Positions 1 through 5,379 of a stretch of DNA of 6,939 nucleotides are shown piece by piece. The stretch's first letter is position 1, and every line of letters starts with the position of its first letter. Location of the stretch: contig CAJMOO010000097.1 in the NCBI GenBank assembly GCA_905215045.1, positions 1-6,939 on the forward strand, in the 5' to 3' direction. The position numbers and the translations under genes are program-made. The DNA is from an uncultured bacterium. GTDB lineage: Bacteria > Bacillota_A > Clostridia > Lachnospirales > Lachnospiraceae. Under the pieces are notes generated by a model. The model did no database searches and was not told the origin of the DNA. It worked only from the letters and a program-made list of their open reading frames with translations.

Positions 1-148
1 GGTTCGCAGCGAATTTGGTCGGTTGTTTGAGCGTCAAAGACTACTGGTTTCAATAGTTTTGAGCGCGAGTTACCGAAGGAAAATTCGCGAATCAGCGACC
101 GTTCAAAACGGCGAGCATAAATTTCTGGTCTGGATCTGCTATGCTATG
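1..148. other. Structured, relatively GC-rich non-coding segment, possibly the end of a repeat element
   Basis: No convincing gene is seen here. The stretch is richer in GC than its surroundings and can fold heavily. GCGAATTT (9-16) pairs with AAATTCGC (81-88), and CGGT (20-23) with ACCG (72-75). Inside these, 37-46 pairs with 51-60 around a GTTT loop, with one mismatch and one G-T pair. Then CCGTT (99-103) pairs with AACGG (107-111), and AGCATA (114-119) with TATGCT (140-145). The segment stops where the promoter module begins and its left edge is cut by the window. It could be the tail of a palindromic repeat, the terminator zone of an upstream gene, or a structured RNA. I recognise no known riboswitch or T-box consensus. 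Confidence 0.4.
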
Positions 149-232
149 ATTTCGTTTTTCTCATATACAATGAACTGACTACCTTCAAATTACAATTTAG
201 GACTTCCTTTTTCTCAAACAATTTAGTATAAT
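149..232 (+). repeat. Promoter-associated repeat module, copy A (upstream of OPT gene)
   Basis: This is one of two copies of a composite sequence in the window; the other is at 4741-4824. Block 1 is 23 bp (149-171) and identical in both. Block 2, CCTTCAAATTA (182-192), is identical. Block 3, TTTTCTCAAAC (209-219), differs at one base. The module ends in a -10 box (227-232). The distance from the start of block 1 to the -10 box is 78 bp in both copies, because a one-base shift before block 2 is compensated after it. Block 1 and block 3 also resemble each other (TTTTTCTCA followed by ACAAT), which suggests an internal duplication. It may be a dispersed promoter family or a shared regulator site. 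Confidence 0.75.
204..232 (+). promoter_or_regulatory. Predicted sigma-A promoter of the OPT operon
   Basis: The -10 box is a perfect TATAAT (227-232). The -35 region, 17 bp upstream, is weak (TTCCTT, 204-209). Its position is fixed by aligning the module with the second copy, where TTGAGT occupies the same place. A start near 239 would give a leader of about 36 nt containing the AGGAGAG ribosome binding site at 264-270. The poor -35 box would fit dependence on an activator or on the upstream blocks; that is inference. Confidence 0.7.
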
Positions 233-274
233 AGAAAGATGCAGTGAAATATATATTAAAAATAGGAGAGAAAA

Positions 275-2215
275 ATGGAAAAGAAAAATGACTTTAAGCC
301 ATTTATTCCCGCAGATAAAGTGTTACCCGAATTTACAGTTACATCAGTAATTCTTGGTATGATCTTAGCGGTTATATTTGGTGGAGCCAACGCTTATTTA
401 GGATTAAGAGTTGGTATGACTGTATCAGCCTCTATTCCAGCGGCAGTTATTTCTATGGGTGTGATTCGAATGATCTTAAAGAAAGATTCCATCCTTGAAA
501 ATAACATGGTACAGACAATTGGTTCAGCAGGTGAATCATTAGCGGCAGGAGCAATCTTTACAATCCCTGCTATTTTTATTTGGGCATCTGAAAAAGGAAG
601 TGGAGTGAGTGCTCCATCTTTCGTATCTATCGCATTAATCGCACTTTGCGGTGGTATTTTAGGAGTACTTTTTATGGTACCTCTTCGTACAGCCCTGATC
701 GTAGAAGAACATGGAACACTTCCTTATCCTGAAGGAACAGCTTGTGCAGAAGTACTTTTAGCTGGAGAAGAGGGTGGAAGTAAATCAAAAGTTGTATTTG
801 CAGGACTTGGAATTGCGGCAGTTTATAAATTTATTGCAGATGGTTTAAAACTTTTCCCTAGTGAAGTTCAGTTTTCTATGCAGGGAGAGTATACAACATC
901 TGTTGGTATGGACGTTCTTCCAGCGTTAGCAGGTGTAGGTTATATCTGTGGAGCACAGGTATCAAGCTATATTTTTGCAGGTGGTGTGTTATCTTACCTT
1001 GTTTTAATTCCTGCAATCGCTTATTTTGGTGGAGATTCTATCTCAAAGGTTGTAGATGAGACAGGAAAGGCTCTTGCTTTTAATCAGTTATCAGCTCCAC
1101 AGATCTGGAGCAATTATGTCAGATATATCGGTGCAGGTGCTGTAGCAGCGGGTGGACTGATCAGTTTGATCAAGACATTCCCTACAATGATTAAGACATT
1201 TAGCCATGCCATGAAAGGATTTGGTAAGAAAGGTGACAGCCAGTTAAGAACACAGCAGGATATTTCTATGAAAGCTGTTCTTGGTGGTGTGCTGATCATT
1301 GCAATTTTAATCTGGTTATTACCAGAGATTCCAGTAAGCTTCTTAGGAGCTCTTATGATCGTTGTTTTCGGTTTCTTCTTTGCAACCGTATCATCAAGAA
1401 TGGTTGGTATTGTAGGAAGTAGTAATAACCCAGTATCAGGTATGGCGATTGCAACACTGATCGTAACAACATTTATCTTAAAAGCAACTGGTAATACAGG
1501 TGCAACAGGTATGGTATCAGCAATTTCCATTGGTACTGTTATTTGTATCGTTGCAGCTATGGCTGGTGATACTTCACAGGACTTAAAAACAGGTTATATT
1601 GTTGGTGCGACACCTAGATTACAGCAGATCGGTGAGTTAATTGGTGCTGTTGTGGCAGCATTTGCAATCGGAGGAGTTATGTATCTTCTGAATGCAGCAT
1701 GGGGATTCGGTTCTGATCAGATTCCTGCACCACAGGCAACATTGATGAAGATGGTTGTTGAAGGTGTTATGGGTGGTACATTACCATGGGTATTGATCTT
1801 CATGGGTGCATTTATCGCCATTGTTGTTGAAATCCTTGGAATTCCAGTATTAGCATTTTCTATTGGTCTTTATTTACCAATTTATTTAAGTGCACCAATC
1901 ATGGTTGGTGGAGTTATCCGTTGGTTTGTTGACAACAAGAGAAAATATGACAGTGATGCAGCAAGAAAAGATGGATCAGACAGAGGTGTTCTTTATGCCG
2001 CAGGTATGATTGCAGGAGAAGGTATCGTTGGTATTCTTCTTGCTGTACTGGCAGTATTTAATGTTGCTGATAAGATTGATCTTTCTTCTGTATATGGAGG
2101 AGCCTACGAAAGTGTTGGTAACTGGGTAGGTTTAGCAGCATTTGTAGTATTACTTGCTACACTATTCTACTTCACAAGAAACAAAAAGACGATTGAAGTA
2201 GATGCAGAAAAATAA
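275..2215 (+). CDS. OPT family oligopeptide transporter
   Basis: This 646-aa integral membrane protein belongs to the OPT/YSL superfamily, in the bacterial subgroup modelled as TIGR00733. Members are thought to import small peptides with cations; bacterial substrates are mostly undefined. Many hydrophobic helices are visible (roughly residues 22-42, 48-67, 88-104, 115-136, 172-190, 212-250, 284-300, 333-350, 355-382, 388-404, 410-430, 452-472, 502-535, 571-597, 614-633). Signature segments include GGANAYLGLRVGMTVSAS (36-53), LPYPEGTACAEVL (149-161), SSNNPVSGM (382-390), AGDTSQDLKTG (430-440) and GIPVLAFSIGLYLP (522-535). Length is full for the family. The ATG follows AGGAGAG (264-270), and the gene ends in tandem TAA codons. 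It heads a run ending in a dipeptidase, which fits peptide uptake for nutrition. Family assignment is secure; the substrate is not readable, and metal-chelate transport remains possible. Confidence 0.93.
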   Translation: MEKKNDFKPFIPADKVLPEFTVTSVILGMILAVIFGGANAYLGLRVGMTVSASIPAAVISMGVIRMILKKDSILENNMVQTIGSAGESLAAGAIFTIPAIFIWASEKGSGVSAPSFVSIALIALCGGILGVLFMVPLRTALIVEEHGTLPYPEGTACAEVLLAGEEGGSKSKVVFAGLGIAAVYKFIADGLKLFPSEVQFSMQGEYTTSVGMDVLPALAGVGYICGAQVSSYIFAGGVLSYLVLIPAIAYFGGDSISKVVDETGKALAFNQLSAPQIWSNYVRYIGAGAVAAGGLISLIKTFPTMIKTFSHAMKGFGKKGDSQLRTQQDISMKAVLGGVLIIAILIWLLPEIPVSFLGALMIVVFGFFFATVSSRMVGIVGSSNNPVSGMAIATLIVTTFILKATGNTGATGMVSAISIGTVICIVAAMAGDTSQDLKTGYIVGATPRLQQIGELIGAVVAAFAIGGVMYLLNAAWGFGSDQIPAPQATLMKMVVEGVMGGTLPWVLIFMGAFIAIVVEILGIPVLAFSIGLYLPIYLSAPIMVGGVIRWFVDNKRKYDSDAARKDGSDRGVLYAAGMIAGEGIVGILLAVLAVFNVADKIDLSSVYGGAYESVGNWVGLAAFVVLLATLFYFTRNKKTIEVDAEK

Positions 2216-2241
2216 TAAAATAAATATGTATTTCAGTGAGA

Positions 2242-2277
2242 AGAAGGCACTGCTGCAATCCTGCAGTAGTGCTTTCT
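2242..2277 (+). terminator. 16-bp stem-loop between OPT and the PqqD-like gene; partial terminator or processing hairpin
   Basis: Bases 2242-2257 pair with 2262-2277 through 16 consecutive pairs, two of them G-T, around the four-base loop ATCC. The T-rich part (CTTTCT) lies within the right arm, and what follows (AAATAAAAAGG) is not a T-tract, so it is a poor classical Rho-independent terminator. It more plausibly gives partial read-through, or protects the 3' end of the transporter message. Downstream genes have no obvious promoter of their own. Confidence 0.6.
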
Positions 2278-2284
2278 AAATAAA

Positions 2285-2290
2285 AAGGTG
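2285..2290 (+). promoter_or_regulatory. Ribosome binding site fixing the start of the PqqD-like gene
   Basis: AAGGTG lies 5 nt before the ATG at 2296. A TTG codon directly before that ATG (2293-2295) is only 2 nt from the site, too close, so the ATG is preferred. Confidence 0.7.
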
Positions 2291-2295
2291 AATTG

Positions 2296-2634
2296 ATGAA
2301 AGAAAAGAAGAATTATATTGACAACATCCCGAAGATCAATGACATGAAATGGGAAGTATTAGAAGATGGAATTGTAGAAATTACAGTAGAAAATACGGGA
2401 TTTTATAATACAATAGCCCAGAAATTATTCAAAAAGCCACGTTACAGCTTTATCAAATTAGATGAATATGGAAGTTTTGTGTGGCAGAAGATTGATGGAA
2501 AGAAAAGCATTTATGAGATAGGAAAAGAACTTGGAAGCGCTCATGAAGGCGCAGCAACACAGTTATACGAGAGATTGTCACAATATTTTGCGATTTTAGA
2601 AAGAAATAAATACATTGTTTTTGAAGAAAAATAA
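2296..2634 (+). CDS. PqqD-like (PqqD family) small winged-helix protein
   Basis: This 112-aa cytosolic protein has the PqqD fold pattern. An N-terminal strand (WEVLEDGIVEITV, 19-31) leads to the hallmark LDEYGSFVWQKIDGKKSIYEIG (55-76, key residues L55, D56, G59, W63, D67, G68), then a C-terminal helix and wing (QLYERLSQYFAILERNKYIVF, 89-109). PqqD and its relatives bind the leader peptide of RiPP precursors and present it to a radical-SAM enzyme. Here no precursor or maturase is visible, and the protein is about 20 residues longer than PqqD, with a basic, aromatic insert at 34-53 (FYNTIAQKLFKKPRYSF). It lies between a peptide importer and a peptidase, 29 bp before the next gene. Fold assignment is fairly sure; a peptide-binding or adaptor role is inference. 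It may be a stand-alone clostridial subfamily unrelated to RiPP synthesis. Confidence 0.8.
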   Translation: MKEKKNYIDNIPKINDMKWEVLEDGIVEITVENTGFYNTIAQKLFKKPRYSFIKLDEYGSFVWQKIDGKKSIYEIGKELGSAHEGAATQLYERLSQYFAILERNKYIVFEEK

Positions 2635-2663
2635 ATGAAAATTAGAAGTGAAAAGGATTTAAA

Positions 2664-3008
2664 ATGAAATTATCAACAGCAATCATGGGCATTGTTTTAT
2701 TTGCCATAGCGACGATGATCCTGTATGGATGGGGAATCGTAAAACAGAAGAATCAGACAAATGACCTGATGAATTTGCTTTTTAGCAAAGGACAGGATAA
2801 AATAAAAAAGTATTTAAAACAACATGAATACATTACAATTTCACAGGTGGAACAAATTTGCGAAGGTCTTGAAGCAAAACAGCCATTTTCAAGAAACAGA
2901 GCGGTTGTGAAGGATAAGCGAGACTATGCAAAGAAACTTGTAGAATATATGCTGAAAACGAACCAGCTTGAGCAAGAGGGCGCTCGTTACAAAATGCATA
3001 AAAAATAA
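2664..3008 (+). CDS. Hypothetical protein with one N-terminal membrane segment and a possible winged-helix-like cytosolic domain
   Basis: I do not recognise this 114-aa protein. Residues 4-26 are one hydrophobic segment (IMGIVLFAIATMILYGWG at its core), followed by KQK. By the positive-inside rule it is an anchor with the C-terminus in the cytosol. The absence of a signal-peptidase site makes it an anchor rather than a cleaved signal. The soluble part is basic and mostly helical, with a helix-turn-helix-like run (YITISQVEQICEGL, 56-69), a basic stretch with little predicted structure (FSRNRAVVKDKR, 75-86), and a helix plus strand at the end (YAKKLVEYMLKTNQLEQEG, 88-106). AAAAGGA (2651-2657) lies 6 nt before the ATG. 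It sits 29 bp after the PqqD-like gene and 13 bp before pepD, so co-expression is likely. A role as membrane partner for its neighbours is only a guess. Confidence 0.75.
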   Translation: MKLSTAIMGIVLFAIATMILYGWGIVKQKNQTNDLMNLLFSKGQDKIKKYLKQHEYITISQVEQICEGLEAKQPFSRNRAVVKDKRDYAKKLVEYMLKTNQLEQEGARYKMHKK

Positions 3009-3013
3009 GGAGG
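3007..3013 (+). promoter_or_regulatory. Strong ribosome binding site fixing the pepD start
   Basis: AAGGAGG begins inside the stop codon of the previous gene and lies 8 nt before the ATG at 3022. It rules out the upstream in-frame TTG at 2968, which would overlap the previous gene by 41 bp and add 18 residues not typical of the family. Confidence 0.85.
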
Positions 3014-3021
3014 ACATAGAG

Positions 3022-4473
3022 ATGTCAGTATTAGGAGAATTACAGCCAAACAAAGTATTTCAATATTTTGAGGAGATTTGTTCAATTCCTCATGGGTCAA
3101 GAAATTTACAGCAGATCAGTGATTATCTGGTGGATTTTGCAAAAACACATGGATTAAAATACAGACAGGATAAAGATTTAAATGTGATCATCTGGAAAGA
3201 TGGATCAAAGGGATATGAAGATTCTGAGCCAGTCATCCTTCAGGGACATATGGACATGGTTGCAGTCAAAGAATCAGACTGTGACAAAGACATGGAAAAA
3301 GAAGGATTAGACTTAGAAATCGATGGAGATTACATTTTAGCAAAAGGAACTTCTTTAGGTGGAGATGACGGAATCGCTGTTGCATATACACTTGCAGTAT
3401 TAGACGATGAAGAAATGGCACATCCGCCAATCGAAGCAATCTTTACAGTCAATGAAGAGATCGGTATGCTTGGAGCAGCAACCATTGATGTTTCTGATCT
3501 TAAGGGACGTTTATTTATGAATATGGATTCCGAAGATGAAGGTGTATTTACAGTCAGTTGTGCAGGTGGAGCATCCGTGATCTGCAAGATTCCATATGAA
3601 ACAGAAACTGTCAATGCATCCGTGATCGAAATCAAGATGGATGGGTTCACAGGTGGACATTCTGGAGTTGAGATTATCAAAGGACGTATGAATGCAAACT
3701 GTGCAATGGCAAGAGTATTACTGAATCTGTTTAATGAAGTGGAAATGCAGCTTGTCTCTGTAAATGGCGGAGAGAAAGACAATGCGATCGCAAAATTCAG
3801 CGAAGCAGCTGTTGCAGTACTTCCAGAAGAATTAGAAACAGCAAAACAGATCATTGAAGAGACATTTGGAGAGATCAAAGAAGAATATAAAGTGACAGAT
3901 CCAGATGCAAAATTAACAGTCAATGTAAAAGAACCAGCAAATGTAGAGACATTTACAGAAGATACAACATTTGCGGTAGTAACTGCAATGGTTCATATGC
4001 CAGATGGTGTTCAGAGAATGAATCCAGAGATTGAAGGATTAGTACAGACATCACTGAACATGGGAATCTTAACAACAGAATCTTCAGAAGTACAGATGAC
4101 ATTTGCAGTCAGAAGTTCCAGTGAGACAGAAAAACAGTATCTGATCGATAAGCTGACATCCCTGACAGAGACATTAGGCGGAGATGTAGAAATCGCTGGA
4201 CCATATCCAGGATGGGAATATAAAGCAGATTCCAGATTACGTCAGGTTATGGTTGATGTATACAAAGATTTGTATAATGGAGAAGAACCAGTTGTTGAAG
4301 GTATCCATGCAGGATTGGAATGTGGAATTTTTGCTTCCAAACTGCCAGGGCTTGATGCGGTGTCCTTTGGACCACAGATGGAACATATTCATACGACGAA
4401 TGAGGTTTTGAGTATTTCATCTACGGAACGTACTTGGAAGTTGGTTGTGAAAACATTGGCTGCTTTGAAATAA
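3022..4473 (+). CDS. pepD: Aminoacyl-histidine dipeptidase / beta-Ala-His dipeptidase (PepD, peptidase family M20C)
   Basis: This 483-aa cytosolic di-zinc peptidase hydrolyses Xaa-His and other unblocked dipeptides; the E. coli PepD chain is nearly the same length. All catalytic features are visible. GHMDMV carries ligand H76 and catalytic D78. GGDDG gives bridging D115. NEEIG has general base E145 and ligand E146. NMDSEDE gives ligand D169. HIHTTNE near the C-terminus gives H457. GGHSG in the lid/dimerisation domain carries H213. Catalytic halves flank the lid domain at roughly 190-390. No signal peptide is present. The gene starts 13 bp after the 114-aa protein, and ends before a large palindrome that probably stops transcription. 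Together with OPT it suggests uptake followed by intracellular dipeptide cleavage. Exact substrate preference (carnosine-like or broad) cannot be read from the sequence. Confidence 0.95.
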   Translation: MSVLGELQPNKVFQYFEEICSIPHGSRNLQQISDYLVDFAKTHGLKYRQDKDLNVIIWKDGSKGYEDSEPVILQGHMDMVAVKESDCDKDMEKEGLDLEIDGDYILAKGTSLGGDDGIAVAYTLAVLDDEEMAHPPIEAIFTVNEEIGMLGAATIDVSDLKGRLFMNMDSEDEGVFTVSCAGGASVICKIPYETETVNASVIEIKMDGFTGGHSGVEIIKGRMNANCAMARVLLNLFNEVEMQLVSVNGGEKDNAIAKFSEAAVAVLPEELETAKQIIEETFGEIKEEYKVTDPDAKLTVNVKEPANVETFTEDTTFAVVTAMVHMPDGVQRMNPEIEGLVQTSLNMGILTTESSEVQMTFAVRSSSETEKQYLIDKLTSLTETLGGDVEIAGPYPGWEYKADSRLRQVMVDVYKDLYNGEEPVVEGIHAGLECGIFASKLPGLDAVSFGPQMEHIHTTNEVLSISSTERTWKLVVKTLAALK

Positions 4474-4504
4474 ATTGTAGTTTGATAAACGGAAGGTATT
4501 GGTA

Positions 4505-4656
4505 GAATATTATAAAAATGGTTATCTGTCTGCGACGCGCTCTCGCTCGACTCACACGTAGCTGTACTAAGTTCCTGAATGATCTAACGATCATCCACTC
4601 ACTAAGTGCAGACGTGTTCCTACGGTCGCCGACAGATAACCATTTTTATAATATTC
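4505..4656. repeat. 152-bp palindromic element with perfect 26-bp inverted repeats (MITE-like)
   Basis: Bases 4505-4530 and 4631-4656 are perfect reverse complements over 26 bp. After one mismatch the pairing continues for 5 bp (4532-4536 with 4625-4629). The interior is GC-richer and structured: ACACGT (4554-4559) pairs with ACGTGT (4612-4617), ATGATC (4579-4584) with GATCAT (4589-4594), and CACT (4596-4599) with AGTG (4605-4608). No open reading frame of note or transposase is inside. I find no clear target-site duplication at the edges. It could be a non-autonomous transposable element, a folded extragenic repeat or a structured RNA. It lies between the pepD and rimM operons, where an insertion would do little harm. 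Confidence 0.8.
4505..4656 (+). terminator. Probable terminator function of the palindrome, potentially bidirectional
   Basis: On the + strand the right arm GACAGATAACC runs into ATTTTTATAAT. By symmetry the - strand reads the same way on the other side. A stable arm followed by a T-run 32 bp after the pepD stop fits a terminator, though the ~100-nt loop is far larger than usual and slows confidence in it. Confidence 0.45.
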
Positions 4657-4740
4657 AATAATTTCAGTGATCGAAACCACTACGAGTGTGTATGTTAAAC
4701 GATATTGGCTGAAAATTTTTACACTCAAAGACAGAAGATT
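4657..4740. other. Intergenic stretch between the palindrome and the rimM promoter module
   Basis: No gene is supported. Short complementary runs occur: AGTG (4666-4669) with CACT (4678-4681), CACT (4678-4681) with AGTG (4685-4688), and GAGTGT (4684-4689) with ACACTC (4721-4726). The first two share an arm, so they exclude each other. They lie upstream of the predicted rimM start site and would be transcribed only by read-through from pepD. Confidence 0.35.
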
Positions 4741-4824
4741 ATTTCGTTTTTCTCATATACAATTGCACGACCACCCTTCAAATTAAAAAAACCAGTTGAG
4801 TTTTCCCAAACCTTTCTATACAAT
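4741..4824 (+). repeat. Promoter-associated repeat module, copy B (upstream of rimM)
   Basis: This is the second copy of the module at 149-232. Block 1 (4741-4763) is identical over 23 bp, block 2 is CCTTCAAATTA (4775-4785), block 3 is TTTTCCCAAAC (4801-4811), and the -10 box lies at 4819-4824. Bases between blocks have diverged widely, which suggests that the blocks are held by selection, or that the copies are old. Confidence 0.75.
4796..4824 (+). promoter_or_regulatory. Predicted sigma-A promoter of the rimM-trmD operon
   Basis: TTGAGT (4796-4801) is separated by 17 bp from TACAAT (4819-4824), a good housekeeping promoter. Transcription would start near 4831, leaving a leader of about 33 nt before the rimM ATG. 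Its position between 4705 and 4864 argues that translation does not begin at the upstream TTG. Confidence 0.75.
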
Positions 4825-4847
4825 AATAAGAAGAAAAAACCAAAAAC

Positions 4848-4855
4848 GAAAGGAA
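4848..4855 (+). promoter_or_regulatory. Ribosome binding site fixing the rimM start
   Basis: GAAAGGAA lies 8 nt before the ATG at 4864, and downstream of the predicted promoter. This supports that ATG over an in-frame TTG at 4705. Confidence 0.75.
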
Positions 4856-4863
4856 TCAAATCC

Positions 4864-5379
4864 ATGGAAGAATTCTTACAAGTAGGAGCGATTGCCAACA
4901 CACATGGGATCGCAGGAGAAGTTAAAGTATTTCCGATGACGGATGATATCAAACGATTTAAGAAATTAAAAGAAGTATATTTAGATACAGGAAAAGAAAG
5001 AAAACTATTACACGTAGTATCATGTAAATTCGTAAAGAATCAGCCAGTTTTAAAATTTAAAGAATTTACAAACATCAATGAAGTAGAGATGTATAAGAGA
5101 AAAGGTCTGTTTGTCACAAGAGATCAGGCAGTGCCTCTAAAGAAAGATGAATATTTTATTGCAGATCTGATCGGACTTTCTGTGATCAGAGAAGATAATG
5201 GAGAAGTTCTTGGAGAATTAACAGATGTTCTACAGACTGGTGCAAACGATGTCTATGAAGTAAAGATGGAAGATGGAAAAGAAGTTCTGCTTCCAGCGAT
5301 CAGGGAATGTATCAAGAAGGTTGATCTTGAAAAAGGCGAGATTACAGTGCATGTGATGAAAGGATTATTAGATGAATAG
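4864..5379 (+). CDS. rimM: Ribosome maturation factor RimM (16S rRNA processing protein)
   Basis: RimM is a cytosolic factor that binds ribosomal protein S19 in the 30S head and helps late 16S rRNA processing and 30S assembly. The 171-aa product matches the family's usual length of about 165-175. The N-terminal RimM domain opens with FLQVGAIANTHGIAGEVKV (4-22), the characteristic GxIxxxHGxxGEVKV motif, and continues to about residue 85 (YKRKGLFVT). The C-terminal PRC-barrel domain follows, with YFIADLIGLSV (98-108), LTDVLQTGANDVYEV (119-133) and LLPAIRECIKKVDLEKGEITV (near 140-160). The ATG is preceded by GAAAGGAA. The stop overlaps the trmD start by 8 bp, so the two genes are translationally coupled. 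Unusually, the small-subunit gene rpsP and the KH-domain gene do not precede it. Confidence 0.96.
   Translation: MEEFLQVGAIANTHGIAGEVKVFPMTDDIKRFKKLKEVYLDTGKERKLLHVVSCKFVKNQPVLKFKEFTNINEVEMYKRKGLFVTRDQAVPLKKDEYFIADLIGLSVIREDNGEVLGELTDVLQTGANDVYEVKMEDGKEVLLPAIRECIKKVDLEKGEITVHVMKGLLDE

Noticed and set aside
1..274. Riboswitch or T-box leader for the OPT gene
   Set aside because: The structured part lies upstream of the TATAAT at 227-232, and no T-box, SAM, lysine or other known consensus is seen.
1114..1530. Open frame on the - strand inside the OPT gene
   Set aside because: It is fully covered by a well-conserved transporter, has no ribosome binding site and resembles no family; it is a mirror of hydrophobic codons.
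2635..2667. Ten-codon open frame between the PqqD-like gene and the 114-aa gene, considered as a RiPP precursor
   Set aside because: Its product is too short and featureless, it has no ribosome binding site of its own, and its stop merely overlaps the next ATG.
3330..3923. 197-codon open frame on the - strand inside pepD
   Set aside because: The sense frame carries all M20C catalytic residues; the antisense product is serine-rich low-complexity without a recognisable domain.
4666..4726. Mutually exclusive hairpins that look like an attenuator
   Set aside because: Pairings are only 4-6 bp, and the stretch lies upstream of the predicted rimM transcription start, so it would not be in the leader.
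4705..4863. 53-residue N-terminal extension of RimM from a TTG
   Set aside because: The promoter lies inside it, a good ribosome binding site precedes the ATG at 4864, and the family starts at that ATG.
4725..4952. Open frame on the - strand across the rimM start
   Set aside because: It spans the predicted promoter and the conserved N-terminus of RimM and has no start signals.
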